A stretch of DNA of 64,000 bases, taken from Agrococcus jenensis (lineage in GTDB: Bacteria > Actinomycetota > Actinomycetes > Actinomycetales > Microbacteriaceae). The notes beneath the pieces were generated by a model. The model saw only the letters and a list, made by a program, of their open reading frames with translations. It was not told the origin of the DNA and ran no database searches. Below are positions 24,357 to 33,313 of the stretch, piece after piece (position 1 is the stretch's first letter; each line of letters starts with the position of its first letter). Position numbers and translations under genes: made by a program. The DNA is taken from assembly GCF_003752465.1 (NCBI RefSeq), contig NZ_RKHJ01000001.1, forward strand, positions 2,232,001 through 2,296,000, read 5' to 3'.

Positions 24357-26579
24357 TCAGCCCTCGTCCGCGATCGGCTCGAGCGTCAGGAACAGCCCGC
24401 CGTAGGGCGGCAGGCTCACGCTGAAGCTCTGCAGGTCGTCGACGTGGCCGATGCTGTCGCCGGTCGCGGCGTCGATGACGTCGCACTGGGTCTGCAGCGC
24501 CTCCGAGTGCACGGTGCCCTCGATCGCCTCGCCCGAGAAGTTGAGCACCGTCACCTGGATGCGCGCATCCTCGTCGGTGTGGTCGCCGTCGTCGAGGCGG
24601 TGCACGAGCACGAGCATGGCCGGGTGCGCGACGTGCGGCACGTCGAGCTGCGTGGCGGTCGCGATGCCGCCCTCTCGGCGGATCGTCAGCACGTCGGCGA
24701 GGCCGTTGAGGAACGAGTCCGGCTGCTCGATCTGCGACGGCAGCGATCCGTAGAGCGCGCGGCCGCGCGGCATCCCGGCCGACGATCCCGGGGCGTCCGG
24801 CGCCGCGTCCATGAGGTCGTGGGCGCCGCGCTCGATCCAGCGGGTGTCGCCGGTCGCGATGAGGTCCTGCACCTGGTCGGCCGGCACGGTGAGCATGCCG
24901 GTGAGGTCCCAGCCCGAGAGCGCGAAGACGCCGGGCTGCCACGCGTTGTACTTCGCGAGCAGCAGGTGGGCGTCGCGGATCGCGGGGATCGCCTCGTCGG
25001 TGATCTCGTCGAGCGTCGCGAAGCCCTGCGTCGCCGCGATGAGCGACGCCGTGGTGCAGGCGATGCCGTTCTGCGTGAACACCCGGTTGTAGTCGGCGCT
25101 GCCGGTGAGCGCCTCGGTGAGCTCTGCGCGGATGAGCTCGGCGAGCGAGCCGCCGGAGATCTCCTCGTGGCGGAAGACGTAGGTGTCGTCGCGGTGGCGC
25201 GTCGCCCAGTGCACGAGCTCGTAGGTCAGCTCGTCGTGGTTCTGCAGCCCGTGCACGAGCCCGACCGGCTCCACGCCGAGATCGAGCGACGTCATGAGCG
25301 TGAGCCGCAGGAACTCCGTGTGGCCGGTCGCGAGCGCGTGGTGGTAGCCCGGGCGGCTGACGAAGTCGTACGACAGGTCGGCGCCGACGGCACCGGTGTC
25401 GCGGATGTCCTCGATCGTCAGGTTGAGCTCCTGGAACGTGAAGCCGCCCACCTTGCGCACCATGCCCGAGATGATGTGGTTCGCCGCGTGCGAGAGCGGG
25501 TGCCCCTCCGACCATGCCGGCAGGCCCTCCGCGCTCTTCTCGACGCCGAGGAATCCGTTCGCGTCGAGGCGCAGGGCGCTCGTGCCGAGGTCGCCGAGCG
25601 AGTGCAGGGCATCGCCGATGACGAGGCGCATGCCCGCGAAGGTCGGGTCGAGCCAGTTGATCGACGGCTGGCCCTCCTTGAAGTAGTGCAGGTACACCCA
25701 GCGGCGCTCGTTGCCGTCGACGCCCAGCACCGGCGCGGTCGCGCTCCAGTTCGTCTCCTTCACGCCTGGCGTGTAGAAGATGACGCGCTGCAGCTCGCCG
25801 ATGATGTAGCCGCGCTCGGCGAGCTCGCGCTCGCACGCCGCGTCGAGGTTCACCGCGTCGCGGCCCTCCGGCACGTCGGGCAGCAGGTGCCAGTCCTCCG
25901 GCGGGATCTCGACCATGTGGTAGATGCCGGGATAGTCCTTGAACGCCATCTCGGCGAGCCGGAAGTCGGCGCCCTTGCCCGTGTGACCCGGCACGATGTC
26001 GTCGATGATGCTGCCGTTGTGCGAGTCGGCGACGTCGGAGAGGCGGCGGAACGCCTCCTCGCTGCCGAAGGCCGGGTCGATCTGGGTGCTGATGCGGTCG
26101 AAGTGGCCGTCGACGCTCGGCGTCTCGCGCCAGTCGGTGATGCCGCCGGCGCGCTTCACCGGGCCGGTGTGGAGGCCGTTGATGCCGACGTGCTCGAACG
26201 CGGCCCAGAGCGCGTCGTCGCCGAGCGCCTCCAGGAACGACTGCCCCGGCCGCGTGATGAGCGAGATCGGGTAGGCCGTGAACCAGACGTCGCTCGTGCC
26301 GATCGCGCGGCGCGCATCCGGTCGCGCGTAGGGGTTGCGCCACATCGAGGGCTGCCCCGACAGCTGGCGGCTCAGGACGTCGGAGTCCTTGAGCATCGAC
26401 TGCCGCACGAGCCACTCGACGTACGAGGGGTTCGACGCGTTGGCCGTGCGCGGGTCGGTGCTGAACCGCCGCACGCTGCCGCCGCGGAACTGGTCGCGCG
26501 GGCGCAGCCGTCGGGGACGAGCGGGGTAGCGCTGCTCGTCGTAGGTGATCTCGGTGCCGTGCTCGTCGGGCTCATCCAC
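24357..26579 (-). CDS. treS: Trehalose synthase, maltose-trehalose transglucosidase (GH13_33 type)
   Basis: The 740-residue enzyme closely follows the Pseudomonas stutzeri-type trehalose synthase rather than the common Mycobacterium TreS. Matching segments include [81 protein letters not shown] and [15 protein letters not shown]. The GH13 catalytic residues are Asp339 ([10 protein letters not shown]), Glu384 (FQELNL) and Asp449 (LQNHDELT). It converts maltose to trehalose reversibly, for osmoprotection or storage. The proposed GTG start at 26579 follows AGGA; a somewhat later start is possible. No malto-oligosaccharide genes are adjacent; an unrelated GH13 enzyme lies at 29046. Confidence 0.9.
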   Translation of the reverse strand: MDEPDEHGTEITYDEQRYPARPRRLRPRDQFRGGSVRRFSTDPRTANASNPSYVEWLVRQSMLKDSDVLSRQLSGQPSMWRNPYARPDARRAIGTSDVWFTAYPISLITRPGQSFLEALGDDALWAAFEHVGINGLHTGPVKRAGGITDWRETPSVDGHFDRISTQIDPAFGSEEAFRRLSDVADSHNGSIIDDIVPGHTGKGADFRLAEMAFKDYPGIYHMVEIPPEDWHLLPDVPEGRDAVNLDAACERELAERGYIIGELQRVIFYTPGVKETNWSATAPVLGVDGNERRWVYLHYFKEGQPSINWLDPTFAGMRLVIGDALHSLGDLGTSALRLDANGFLGVEKSAEGLPAWSEGHPLSHAANHIISGMVRKVGGFTFQELNLTIEDIRDTGAVGADLSYDFVSRPGYHHALATGHTEFLRLTLMTSLDLGVEPVGLVHGLQNHDELTYELVHWATRHRDDTYVFRHEEISGGSLAELIRAELTEALTGSADYNRVFTQNGIACTTASLIAATQGFATLDEITDEAIPAIRDAHLLLAKYNAWQPGVFALSGWDLTGMLTVPADQVQDLIATGDTRWIERGAHDLMDAAPDAPGSSAGMPRGRALYGSLPSQIEQPDSFLNGLADVLTIRREGGIATATQLDVPHVAHPAMLVLVHRLDDGDHTDEDARIQVTVLNFSGEAIEGTVHSEALQTQCDVIDAATGDSIGHVDDLQSFSVSLPPYGGLFLTLEPIADEG

Positions 26580-26673
26580 GTGTGCAGTCCTATCACGACA
26601 GCTCGGGCGGGACTCGTGTGCGACGCGGTCCGGGCGGATGCGCGCGGCACGCCTCGGCGCCCGTCGCGCCTGC

Positions 26674-26679
26674 GAGGAT
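26674..26679 (+). promoter_or_regulatory. Candidate -10 of a leaderless promoter (GAGGAT)
   Basis: GAGGAT ends 6 nt before the ATG at 26686. The same hexamer and spacing occur before the phosphopantetheinyl transferase gene at 30608. The GAGG within it is too far from the start to rule out a weak ribosome binding site. Confidence 0.35.
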
Positions 26680-26685
26680 CGTGCC

Positions 26686-27738
26686 ATGCGCGCCCTCATC
26701 CTCGACGCCGTCCGCGGCACGCCCGCGGTCCGCGATGTGCCATCGCCCGTGCCGCCGCCCGGCGGCGTGGTGGTGCGGGTGATGGCGACCGGGCTGTGCC
26801 GCAGCGACTGGCACGCCTGGGCGGGGCACGACGACATCGCCTTCCCGCACGTGCCCGGCCACGAGCTCGCGGGCGTCGTGGCCGCGGTGGCCGATGACGT
26901 GGTCGCCTGGCGGGTGGGCGACCGGGTGACGGTGCCCTTCGTGTGCGGCTGCGGGCGGTGCGAGTGGTGCCTCGCGGGCGAGGCGCAGGTGTGCCCGCAG
27001 CAGGAGCAGCCCGGCTTCACGCACTGGGGCTCGTTCGCCGAGCAGGTCGCGCTCCACGCCGCGGACGCGAACCTCGTGCGCATCCCCGACGGCGTCGACT
27101 TCGCGACCGCCGCGAGCCTCGGCTGCCGCTTCGCGACCGCGTACCGCGCGCTCGTCAGCCGGGCGCGCGTGGAGGCAGGGGAGTGGGTGACCGTCGTGGG
27201 CGCCGGCGGCGTCGGGCTCAGCGCCGTGATGATCGCCCGCGCGCTCGGCGCCCGGCCCATCGCGATCGACCGCAACCCGGCCGCGCTCGAGCTCGCGCTG
27301 CAGCTCGGCGCCGAGCACGCCGTGCTCGCCGACGGCACCGACGTGCCCGCCGCGGTCGCCGCGACCACCGGCGGCGGCAGCCACGTCGCGGTCGACGCCG
27401 TCGGCAGCGAGCAGACGAGCGCGGATGCCCTGCTGAGCCTGCGCCGCCGCGGGCGGCACGTGCAGATCGGCCTGCTGCCGCCCATCGACGGGCACCCGCG
27501 CGTGCCGATGTCGCGCGTCATCGCGTGGGAGCTCGACGTGCTCGGCAGCCACGGCATGGCGGCGCGCGACTACCCGGGGATGCTCGCGCTCATCGAGCGC
27601 GGCGTGCTCGCGCCGCAGCGGCTCGTGGAGCGCACGGTGGGGCTCGAGGAGCTCGTGACGCTCCTGCCCGCATTCGATCGCGCGACGGCGGCAGGCATCA
27701 CGATGGTGGATCCCCGCTTGGGCGGACCGGAGGCCTAG
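26686..27738 (+). CDS. Zinc-dependent alcohol dehydrogenase (MDR family)
   Basis: The 350-residue protein has the catalytic-zinc site ([10 protein letters not shown] and [12 protein letters not shown]) and the four-cysteine structural-zinc lobe in [20 protein letters not shown]. The NAD(P) fold is [20 protein letters not shown]. It oxidises a secondary alcohol or polyol, or reduces the carbonyl. The pattern [20 protein letters not shown] and [17 protein letters not shown] is typical of the actinobacterial zinc ADH subgroup annotated as zinc-dependent alcohol dehydrogenase. It is divergent from the trehalose synthase gene across about 106 bp. Substrate unknown. Confidence 0.88.
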   Translation: MRALILDAVRGTPAVRDVPSPVPPPGGVVVRVMATGLCRSDWHAWAGHDDIAFPHVPGHELAGVVAAVADDVVAWRVGDRVTVPFVCGCGRCEWCLAGEAQVCPQQEQPGFTHWGSFAEQVALHAADANLVRIPDGVDFATAASLGCRFATAYRALVSRARVEAGEWVTVVGAGGVGLSAVMIARALGARPIAIDRNPAALELALQLGAEHAVLADGTDVPAAVAATTGGGSHVAVDAVGSEQTSADALLSLRRRGRHVQIGLLPPIDGHPRVPMSRVIAWELDVLGSHGMAARDYPGMLALIERGVLAPQRLVERTVGLEELVTLLPAFDRATAAGITMVDPRLGGPEA

Positions 27739-27756
27739 GACCGCATCCGGCTCGCG

Positions 27757-28392
27757 TCACGTGCGCTTCGTGGCCCGGATGCGCTCGATCGTGCCGAGCT
27801 TGAGCCGCTCGTCCTCGTCGATCGTGAATCCGGCCGCCTCGACGAGCGGGAGCTGGCGGCGGGTGAAGTGCTCTCCCGCGACCCGCACGCTCACGAGCTC
27901 GACCAGCCGCTGCGCCGCGCGCAGCGGCCACGCGCTGCTCGCCACGTGGTCGAGCAGCAACAGCCGGCCGCCTGGGACGAGCACGCGGTGCATCTCGCGG
28001 ATGGCGACGGCGGGCTGCGGGATGCTGCAGAGAGCGAGCGCGCAGACCACCGTGTCGAACGCGGCGTCGTCGACGGGCAGCCGCTGCGCATCCCCCTCGA
28101 GCAGCGTCACCGGGCGGCCGAGCGCCGCCATGCGCGAGCGCGCCTCGGCGAGCATCCCGGGGCTGATGTCGACGCCGGTGACGACCGCGTCGGCGGGGTA
28201 GTGCGGCACGTTCGTGCCGGTGCCGACCCCGACCTCGAGCACTCGGCCGACGGCCCGCGCGCCGAGCCACTCGCGGCCGCCGGTGAACCAGATGCGCTCG
28301 AGGCGCGCCATGCTCGCGTCGTAGTCGGGGGCCGCCCTGTCCCAGACCCGCCGCTGGAGGGCGGACGCGTCGTCGCCGTCGCGATGCGCCAT
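27757..28392 (-). CDS. Class I SAM-dependent methyltransferase (UbiE/Methyltransf_11 type)
   Basis: The 211-residue protein has the SAM-binding motif VLEVGVGTGTNVPHYP, the acidic ribose-binding loop VTGVDISPGML, a post-II motif LLEGDAQRLPVDDAAFDTVV and ALCSIPQPAVAIREMHRVLV with GGRLLLLDHV. This arrangement, including the final LPLVEAAGFTI...GTIERIRATK, is that of phospholipid or small-molecule methyltransferases of the PmtA/UbiE group. It is divergent from the F420-type reductase gene. The methyl acceptor is unknown. Start chosen at the ATG of MAHRDGDDASA. Confidence 0.85.
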   Translation of the reverse strand: MAHRDGDDASALQRRVWDRAAPDYDASMARLERIWFTGGREWLGARAVGRVLEVGVGTGTNVPHYPADAVVTGVDISPGMLAEARSRMAALGRPVTLLEGDAQRLPVDDAAFDTVVCALALCSIPQPAVAIREMHRVLVPGGRLLLLDHVASSAWPLRAAQRLVELVSVRVAGEHFTRRQLPLVEAAGFTIDEDERLKLGTIERIRATKRT

Positions 28393-28527
28393 GCCGTCCT
28401 CCTCCGCCTGCTGGGCCGCCGTGCAGCCGCATCCGCGATGGCGTCGAGCGAGCGGGCGCCCTACGCTGGCACCGTACGCCCGCCGCGGCCATCGTGGGGA
28501 GGCCGTGCGCTCACCCGGAGGTGCTCC

Positions 28528-28980
28528 ATGGCCACGACGCGGACGCCCGCACTCCCGCCGCGCTGGTTCGTCCGCGGCGCGTGGGTCGTGCACCGGCTGC
28601 TCTACCGCACGACCAGGCGCGGACTGCGGCGCGCGCGCCCCGGCGTCATGGGCATGCTGCGGCTGCGCACCACGGGTCGGCGCTCGGGCGAGGAGCGCAG
28701 CGCGATCATCGGCTACATGGAGCACGACGGCGCCTTCGTGACGTTGGCGATGAACGGCTGGGCGGCGGCCGACCCCGCCTGGTGGCTCAACCTGCAGGCG
28801 CACCCGGATGCGTGGGCCGACACCGTCGACGGCGTCGTGCGGGTGCGCGCGCGCGAGGCGCTCAGCGACGAGCGGGCGCAGCTGTGGGCGGCGATCGCGC
28901 GATTCGACGGCTGGGGAGACATCGCTGCGGCCGCGCAGCTGCGGCCGCACACCGCGGTCGTGGTGCTCGAGCGCCGCTGA
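28528..28980 (+). CDS. Nitroreductase-family deazaflavin (F420)-dependent oxidoreductase (DDN-like)
   Basis: The 150-residue split-beta-barrel protein shows the Ddn-family pattern: MGMLRLRTTGRRSGEERSAI, FVTLAMNGWAAADPAWWLNL, QAHPDAWADTV and REALSDERAQLWA. Ddn proteins use coenzyme F420H2 to reduce quinones or nitro compounds and are common in actinobacteria; whether this host makes F420 cannot be read here. GGAGG precedes the ATG at 28528. The N-terminal helix (FVRGAWVVHRLLYRTTRRG) is amphipathic and could associate with the membrane. Confidence 0.85.
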   Translation: MATTRTPALPPRWFVRGAWVVHRLLYRTTRRGLRRARPGVMGMLRLRTTGRRSGEERSAIIGYMEHDGAFVTLAMNGWAAADPAWWLNLQAHPDAWADTVDGVVRVRAREALSDERAQLWAAIARFDGWGDIAAAAQLRPHTAVVVLERR

Positions 28981-29000
28981 CGCGGCTCGCAGGGACGCGT

Positions 29001-29040
29001 CCGGCGCACGCACCAGAATGCCGGCGCACGCGTCAGAATG
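29001..29040 (+). repeat. Duplicated 20-bp promoter segment upstream of the GH13 gene
   Basis: Two direct copies of CCGGCGCACGC[AC/GT]CAGAATG abut each other (29001-29020, 29021-29040), differing at two bases. Each ends in CAGAATG. The second CAGAAT (29034-29039) is 6 nt before the ATG and fits a leaderless -10; the first duplicate would place a start 20 nt further upstream. Confidence 0.75.
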
Positions 29041-29045
29041 GGGGG

Positions 29046-30356
29046 ATGCGCGATCCCGAGCACTGGTCCCTGTCGGCGATGTGGTGGCACGTCTACCCGC
29101 TCGGCTTCACGGGCGCGCAGATCCGCGACCGGGACGATCCCGAGGGTGAGCCGATCGTGCACCGCCTGCCGCGGCTCGAGTCGTGGCTCGACCACGTCGT
29201 GGAGCTCGGGCTGAACGGCATCGCGCTCGGGCCGGTGTTCGAGAGCACCACGCACGGCTACGACACGACCGATCACTTCCGCATCGACCCGCGGCTCGGC
29301 GACGACGCCGACTTCGACAGGCTGATCGCGGCGGCGCACGAGCGCGGCATCCGCGTGCTGCTCGATGGCGTCTTCAACCACGTCGGGCGCGAGCACCCCG
29401 CGTTCCGGGCGGCGCTCGCGGATCCCGGCAGCGACGAGGCGGCGCTCTTCCAGCTCGGTGCGGGCGGCGACGCGGAGGTCTTCGAGGGCCACGAGGCGCT
29501 CGTGGCCCTCGACCACGGGGGCGACGCCGCCGCCGAGCTCGTGACGCGCGTCATGCTGCACTGGCTCGACCGCGGGATCGACGGCTGGCGGCTCGACGCC
29601 GCCTACAGCGTGCCGAGCGAGTTCTGGGCGCGCGTGCTGCCTGCGGTGCGCGAGCAGCACGCGGACGCGTGGTTCCTCGGCGAGGTCATCCACGGCGAGT
29701 ACGCCGAGATCGTCGAGTCGTCGACGATGGATGCCGTCACGCAGTACGAGCTGTGGCAGGGCATCTGGCACAGCCTCGCCGAGCGCAACCTCTTCGAGCT
29801 CGAGCACGCGATCGGCCGCCACAACGCACTGCTCGCGACGTTCGTGCCCTACACGTTCCTCGGCAACCACGACGTGACGCGCATCGCGACCTCGGTCGGC
29901 CGCGACCTCGTGCCGCACGCGCTCGCGGTGCTGTGCACGGTGGCGGGCATCCCGTCGGTGTACGCGGGCGACGAGCTGGGCCTCGAGGCCGTGAAGGAGG
30001 AGCGCTGGGGCGGGGACGACGCCATCCGGCCGGAGTTCCCCGAGCGGCCGACGCCCGCCGACGAGCTCGACGACGCGACCCGCAGCACGCTCGACCTGCA
30101 CCGCACCTTGATCGCGATCCGCCGCCGGCACCCGTGGCTGACGCGGGCGCACACCGACGTCGTCGTGGTCGAGAACGGCACGATCGTGCTGCGCACGGCG
30201 ACCGCGGATGCGGCGATCGTCACGGCGCTCAACGTCACCGACGCTGCGGTGCGCCTCCCCGTCGCCGACGCGACGCAGCTGCTCGCCGGCGACGGCGAGC
30301 TTGCGGGCGATCGCGTCGCGCTCCCGCCGCACGGCTGGGCGACGCTCAGCAGCTGA
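29046..30356 (+). CDS. Compact GH13 alpha-amylase-family enzyme
   Basis: The 436-residue protein has the GH13 (beta/alpha)8 core with conserved regions LLDGVFNHVGREH, GWRLDAAYS (nucleophile Asp184), WFLGEVIHG (acid/base Glu213) and FLGNHDVTRI (Asp276). It has no signal peptide and so should act on intracellular oligosaccharides. It is short for an amylase, with little domain B, and ends in a small domain C (TIVLRTATADAAIVTALN). The specificity may be for short maltooligosaccharides or alpha-glucosides. It is preceded by a duplicated promoter segment and followed by the 19-bp repeat array. It is distinct from the GH13_33 trehalose synthase at 24357. Confidence 0.87.
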   Translation: MRDPEHWSLSAMWWHVYPLGFTGAQIRDRDDPEGEPIVHRLPRLESWLDHVVELGLNGIALGPVFESTTHGYDTTDHFRIDPRLGDDADFDRLIAAAHERGIRVLLDGVFNHVGREHPAFRAALADPGSDEAALFQLGAGGDAEVFEGHEALVALDHGGDAAAELVTRVMLHWLDRGIDGWRLDAAYSVPSEFWARVLPAVREQHADAWFLGEVIHGEYAEIVESSTMDAVTQYELWQGIWHSLAERNLFELEHAIGRHNALLATFVPYTFLGNHDVTRIATSVGRDLVPHALAVLCTVAGIPSVYAGDELGLEAVKEERWGGDDAIRPEFPERPTPADELDDATRSTLDLHRTLIAIRRRHPWLTRAHTDVVVVENGTIVLRTATADAAIVTALNVTDAAVRLPVADATQLLAGDGELAGDRVALPPHGWATLSS

Positions 30357-30370
30357 CGGGCTGCGCCGGC

Positions 30371-30578
30371 TGCCGGCGCGACCGTCGACGGGTGCCCGCA
30401 CGCCCGACAGGTGCTCGCGCGCCCGAGAGGTGCTCGCGCGCCCGACGGGTGCCCGCGCGCCCGACAGGTGCCCGCGCGCCCGAGGGGTGCCCGCGCGCCC
30501 GAGGGGTGCCCTCGCGCCCGATGGGTGCCCGCGCGCCGCTACCTGTCGCGCGTAGGGCCACCTGTCGCGCCGACGCTG
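30371..30578 (+). repeat. 19-bp-period repeat array with inverted end (copy A)
   Basis: Eight direct units of about 19 bp begin with GGTG at 30391, 30410, 30429, 30448, 30467, 30486, 30505 and 30524. A typical unit is GGTGCCCGCGCGCCCGACA. They are followed by two units in the opposite orientation at 30541 and 30560 (ACCTGTCGCGCGTAGGGCC), so the array can fold into large hairpins. A left border TGCCGGCGCGACCGTCGACG precedes it. The same border, period and orientation change recur at 38676. The element starts 15 nt after the GH13 stop codon and ends just before the next gene's promoter. Confidence 0.8.
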
Positions 30579-30595
30579 CCGGTCGGATCGACTGC

Positions 30596-30601
30596 GAGGA
30601 T
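30596..30601 (+). promoter_or_regulatory. Candidate -10 of a leaderless promoter (GAGGAT)
   Basis: GAGGAT ends 6 nt before the GTG at 30608, identical to the arrangement before the alcohol dehydrogenase gene at 26686. Confidence 0.35.
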
Positions 30602-30607
30602 GGCCCA

Positions 30608-31162
30608 GTGCAGCGCGAAGCGGGGGCGGTCGTCGGCGAGGTGCGCGGCGGCGCGGACGCTGGTCGCGCGCTCGCACGCACGCTCGTCGCAGAGCTCGCG
30701 GGCGTCGACGCCGCATCCGTCTCGATCGTGCAGCGGTGCCCGGACTGCGGCGGTCCGCACGGGCGGCCCGTCGTGATGGCGCCGCCTGAGGCGCGGGGCG
30801 TCGCGGTCTCGCTCGCGCACGCAGGAGCGCGGCACGTCGCCGCAGCCCGGCGCGGCGGCCGCATCGGCGTCGATGCCGAGCTGCGCGAGGCCGCACCGGG
30901 TCGCGTGGAGGCGCTGCGCGGTCTGCTGCGCCGCGACGACGAGCTGCCCTGCGACGACGACCTGCTGCGGCGCTGGACGCGGATCGAGGCGGTGCTGAAG
31001 GCCGACGGCCGCGGCCTCCGCGTCGAGCCGGCGACTGTGGTGCTCGATGCCCGCGACGCTGGCCTCGTCGGCTCCGTGCCTGGCGCGGCCCGCGCCTACG
31101 ACCTCCACGACATCGACCTCGGACCCGGCCTCGTCGTCGGCCTCGCCATCGAGCGCGACTGA
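30608..31162 (+). CDS. 4'-phosphopantetheinyl transferase (Sfp/AcpT type)
   Basis: The 184-residue protein from GTG 30608 has the two signature motifs of the superfamily. The first is RIGVDAELREAA, in the place of GVDxE and binding Mg2+ and CoA. The second is the W(T/S)xxEAxxKxxG-like RRWTRIEAVLKADGRGL. An earlier PDCGGPHGRPVV segment matches the Sfp-type sCPDCGGPHGRP motif. It transfers phosphopantetheine from CoA to the serine of a carrier protein. The only carrier domain in the window is in the NRPS at 40144-44097 (Ser554), which makes that a plausible client. The gene is convergent with the Lrp gene and lies just after the 19-bp array. Confidence 0.85.
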   Translation: MQREAGAVVGEVRGGADAGRALARTLVAELAGVDAASVSIVQRCPDCGGPHGRPVVMAPPEARGVAVSLAHAGARHVAAARRGGRIGVDAELREAAPGRVEALRGLLRRDDELPCDDDLLRRWTRIEAVLKADGRGLRVEPATVVLDARDAGLVGSVPGAARAYDLHDIDLGPGLVVGLAIERD

Positions 31163-31172
31163 CGCCTGCCGC

Positions 31173-32213
31173 TCAGCGCCGCAGCACGCCCTCGACCTGC
31201 GCCCCGAGGTGGTGGCCGTCGCGGTCGATCCAGTAGCGGCGCTGCAGGCGCAGGGCGACGACGCTCGAGGTGGAGCGCACGTCGCGTCGGCTGCCGAGGT
31301 CGTCGAGCACGAATCGCGAGAGGTCGGCGGGACCTGCGAACACGGCGTAGAGGCTCACCGGCGCGTCGCCCGTGACGGTGCTCAGCAGCCGCACGCTCGG
31401 GTGGTCGACGAGCGAGTCGAGCAGCGACTGCACCGCTCGAGGCCGCACGTCGATCGAGACGACCGCGTTCAGCGGGTAGCCGACGAGCTCCGGCTGGATC
31501 TCGACGCGCGGCGAGACGGCACCGGTCGCCAGCAGCATCCGGATGGCCCGTGACGCCGTCGACGCGGAGGTGCCGACCTGCCGCGCCACCTCGGCCGCCG
31601 AGACCCGCGCGTTCGCGCCGAGCGCCCGCATGGTCTGGAACTCCAGCTCGGACAGGTCGTCGAGGCTCCGCAGCGGCGGCTCCGAGACCGGGGTGCGGTG
31701 CTGCTCGAGGGTGGCGACCTGCTCGTCGGCCAGCCGCTGGAACCGCCACGACTGGCCCACCTTGGCCGACTCGAGGATCATGCGGCTGTCGATCGCGCGC
31801 ACGCCCGGGATGGACGGGATCCGCTCGGTGAGCAGCTCCTCCGGATCGGAGCCGCGCAGGGGGTAGAGGTTGGCGTAGATGTCGGCCGGTCCGCTGGCGT
31901 GCATCGCGAACTGCACATCCGGGATGCGCAGCAGCTGCTCGAGCACCGCGCGCGACTCGCCGGGCGCCGAGGTGATCCAGAGCTCGAACGGGTTGCTCGA
32001 GGTGATGAGCTGCCACGCGTAGCGGCCGACGGTGCGGAGCAGATGGTCCTGCTGCATGCGCGCCAGCCGGCGGTTCGCGGTGCTCGTGGGCATGCCGAGG
32101 ACATCGGCGAGCACTGCCGTCGGCACGCGCGGCGCGATGTGCAGCGCGGCGACGATGTCGAGGTCGGTCGCGTCGAGGAGGGCCGGGAGCTCGCCGGGCG
32201 GGAAGCGCTGCAT
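31173..32213 (-). CDS. Lrp/AsnC-family transcriptional regulator with two HTH modules
   Basis: The 346-residue protein contains two AsnC-type helix-turn-helix domains: LDIVAALHIAPRVPTAVLAD / TSTANRRLARMQQDHLLRTV near the N-terminus and ELEFQTMRALGANARVSAAE / TSASTASRAIRMLLATGAV around residues 180-230. Between and after them lie Lrp-type ligand-binding alpha/beta folds. Such double proteins occur in actinobacteria and usually control an adjacent catabolic operon. It is divergent across 174 bp from the six-gene operon starting at 32388, which is the likely target. Start at ATG 32213; a GTG at 32246 is an alternative. The effector is probably the operon's substrate or an amino acid. Confidence 0.87.
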   Translation of the reverse strand: MQRFPPGELPALLDATDLDIVAALHIAPRVPTAVLADVLGMPTSTANRRLARMQQDHLLRTVGRYAWQLITSSNPFELWITSAPGESRAVLEQLLRIPDVQFAMHASGPADIYANLYPLRGSDPEELLTERIPSIPGVRAIDSRMILESAKVGQSWRFQRLADEQVATLEQHRTPVSEPPLRSLDDLSELEFQTMRALGANARVSAAEVARQVGTSASTASRAIRMLLATGAVSPRVEIQPELVGYPLNAVVSIDVRPRAVQSLLDSLVDHPSVRLLSTVTGDAPVSLYAVFAGPADLSRFVLDDLGSRRDVRSTSSVVALRLQRRYWIDRDGHHLGAQVEGVLRR

Positions 32214-32387
32214 GGCCTCACGATACCGAGGGCGCGGGGTCGTCACCGGAGCAGTTGGCGAAGATTGCCGTTACGTGCGCGAAACGTGATTGGAATGCCC
32301 ATGACGCTTGCGTCGCGCTACGGTTCTGCCTATAGTCGGCGGAGATGGTGACGCGGAAGCGGCATCGATCGCCTCGAGGGAGAGCAC
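32214..32387. promoter_or_regulatory. Divergent control region of the Lrp regulator and the catabolic operon
   Basis: The 174-bp gap includes a comparatively AT-rich core (about 32255-32340: GCCGTTACGTGCGCGAAACG, GATTGGAATG, GGTTCTGCCTATAGTCGG). CTATAG at about 32331 could be the -10 of the operon, giving a leader of roughly 45-50 nt. A sequence ACGTGCGCGAAACGT (32273-32287) has inverted ACGT ends and could be a regulator site. Assignment by eye only. Confidence 0.4.
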
Positions 32388-33287
32388 ATGGAATCGCAGC
32401 AGCCGTGGCAGTGGACCGAAGCGGAGTGGCGCTCGCACGTCGAGCACGTGCGCGCCGGCGCATCGCTCGTGAGCGACGACCCCGCAGCCCGATGGCCCGG
32501 AGGTGCGCGCGTGGCGGTCGCCCTGTCGTTCGACTCCGACCACGAGACGCCGTCGCTCCGCGACGGCGAGACGTCACCGGGCCGGATGGCCCAGGGCGAG
32601 TACGGCGCGCGCGTCGCGGTGCCGCGGATCCTCGAGCTGCTGCGCCGCCACGAGGCGCCCGCCTCGTTCTACATGCCCGCCGTCTGCGCGCTGCTGCGCC
32701 CCGACGAGGCGCCCGGCTACGTCGCCGCCGGTCATGAGCTCGCGGTGCACGGCTGGATCCACGAGCGCAACACGGCGCTCACGTACGAGGACGAGCTCGA
32801 CCTCGTCGGTCGTAGCCTCGACGTGCTCGAGTCGCAGACCGGTGTCCGACCCACCGGCATCCGCACGCCGTCGTGGGACTTCTCCGCGAGCACCCTGCGA
32901 GTCATCCGCGAGCTCGGGTTCGCGTACGACTCGTCGCTCATGGCCGACTCGGAGCCCTACGAGCTGCTCGAGCGCGGCGAGCGGACGGGCGTCGTCGAGA
33001 TCCCGGTCGAGTGGATCCGGGACGACGCGCCGTACCTGATGATGGACCGCTTCGGCGGCCTCCGCCCCCACATGCCGCCCCGCCAGCTGACGCAGATCTG
33101 GATCGACGAGTTCGATGCAGCGCGCGCGGAGGGCGGCCTCTTCCAGCTCACGATGCACCCGCACATCATCGGGCACCGCTCGCGGATCCGGATCCTGGAC
33201 GACCTCCTGGCCCACATCCGCTCCTTCGACGACGTCTGGATCGGCACGCACGCCGACCTCGCGTCGCACGTCCGCACCCTCCTCTGA
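32388..33287 (+). CDS. Polysaccharide deacetylase-superfamily hydrolase (HpPgdA / cyclic imidase type)
   Basis: The 299-residue metal-dependent hydrolase has the NodB-superfamily triad Asp49-Ser-Asp51 (LSFDSDHE), His121 and His125 (AVHGWIHERN), plus GIRTPSWDFS, the RTPxWDFS motif of the HpPgdA branch, and MHPHIIGHRSR. Members of this branch include Helicobacter PgdA, allantoinase PuuE and cyclic imide hydrolases, all cytoplasmic. It has no signal peptide, which argues against a peptidoglycan role. It opens an operon with a transporter and redox enzymes, so hydrolysis of an imported cyclic amide, imide or N-acyl compound is more plausible. GGGAG lies upstream of the ATG. Confidence 0.83.
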   Translation: MESQQPWQWTEAEWRSHVEHVRAGASLVSDDPAARWPGGARVAVALSFDSDHETPSLRDGETSPGRMAQGEYGARVAVPRILELLRRHEAPASFYMPAVCALLRPDEAPGYVAAGHELAVHGWIHERNTALTYEDELDLVGRSLDVLESQTGVRPTGIRTPSWDFSASTLRVIRELGFAYDSSLMADSEPYELLERGERTGVVEIPVEWIRDDAPYLMMDRFGGLRPHMPPRQLTQIWIDEFDAARAEGGLFQLTMHPHIIGHRSRIRILDDLLAHIRSFDDVWIGTHADLASHVRTLL

Positions 33288-33313
33288 CCCGCAGCACCTC
33301 GAGAGAAGCAGCC

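Noticed and set aside
30391..30560. CRISPR array
   Set aside because: Units are 19 bp end to end with no unique spacers, and later units are inverted. There are no cas genes.
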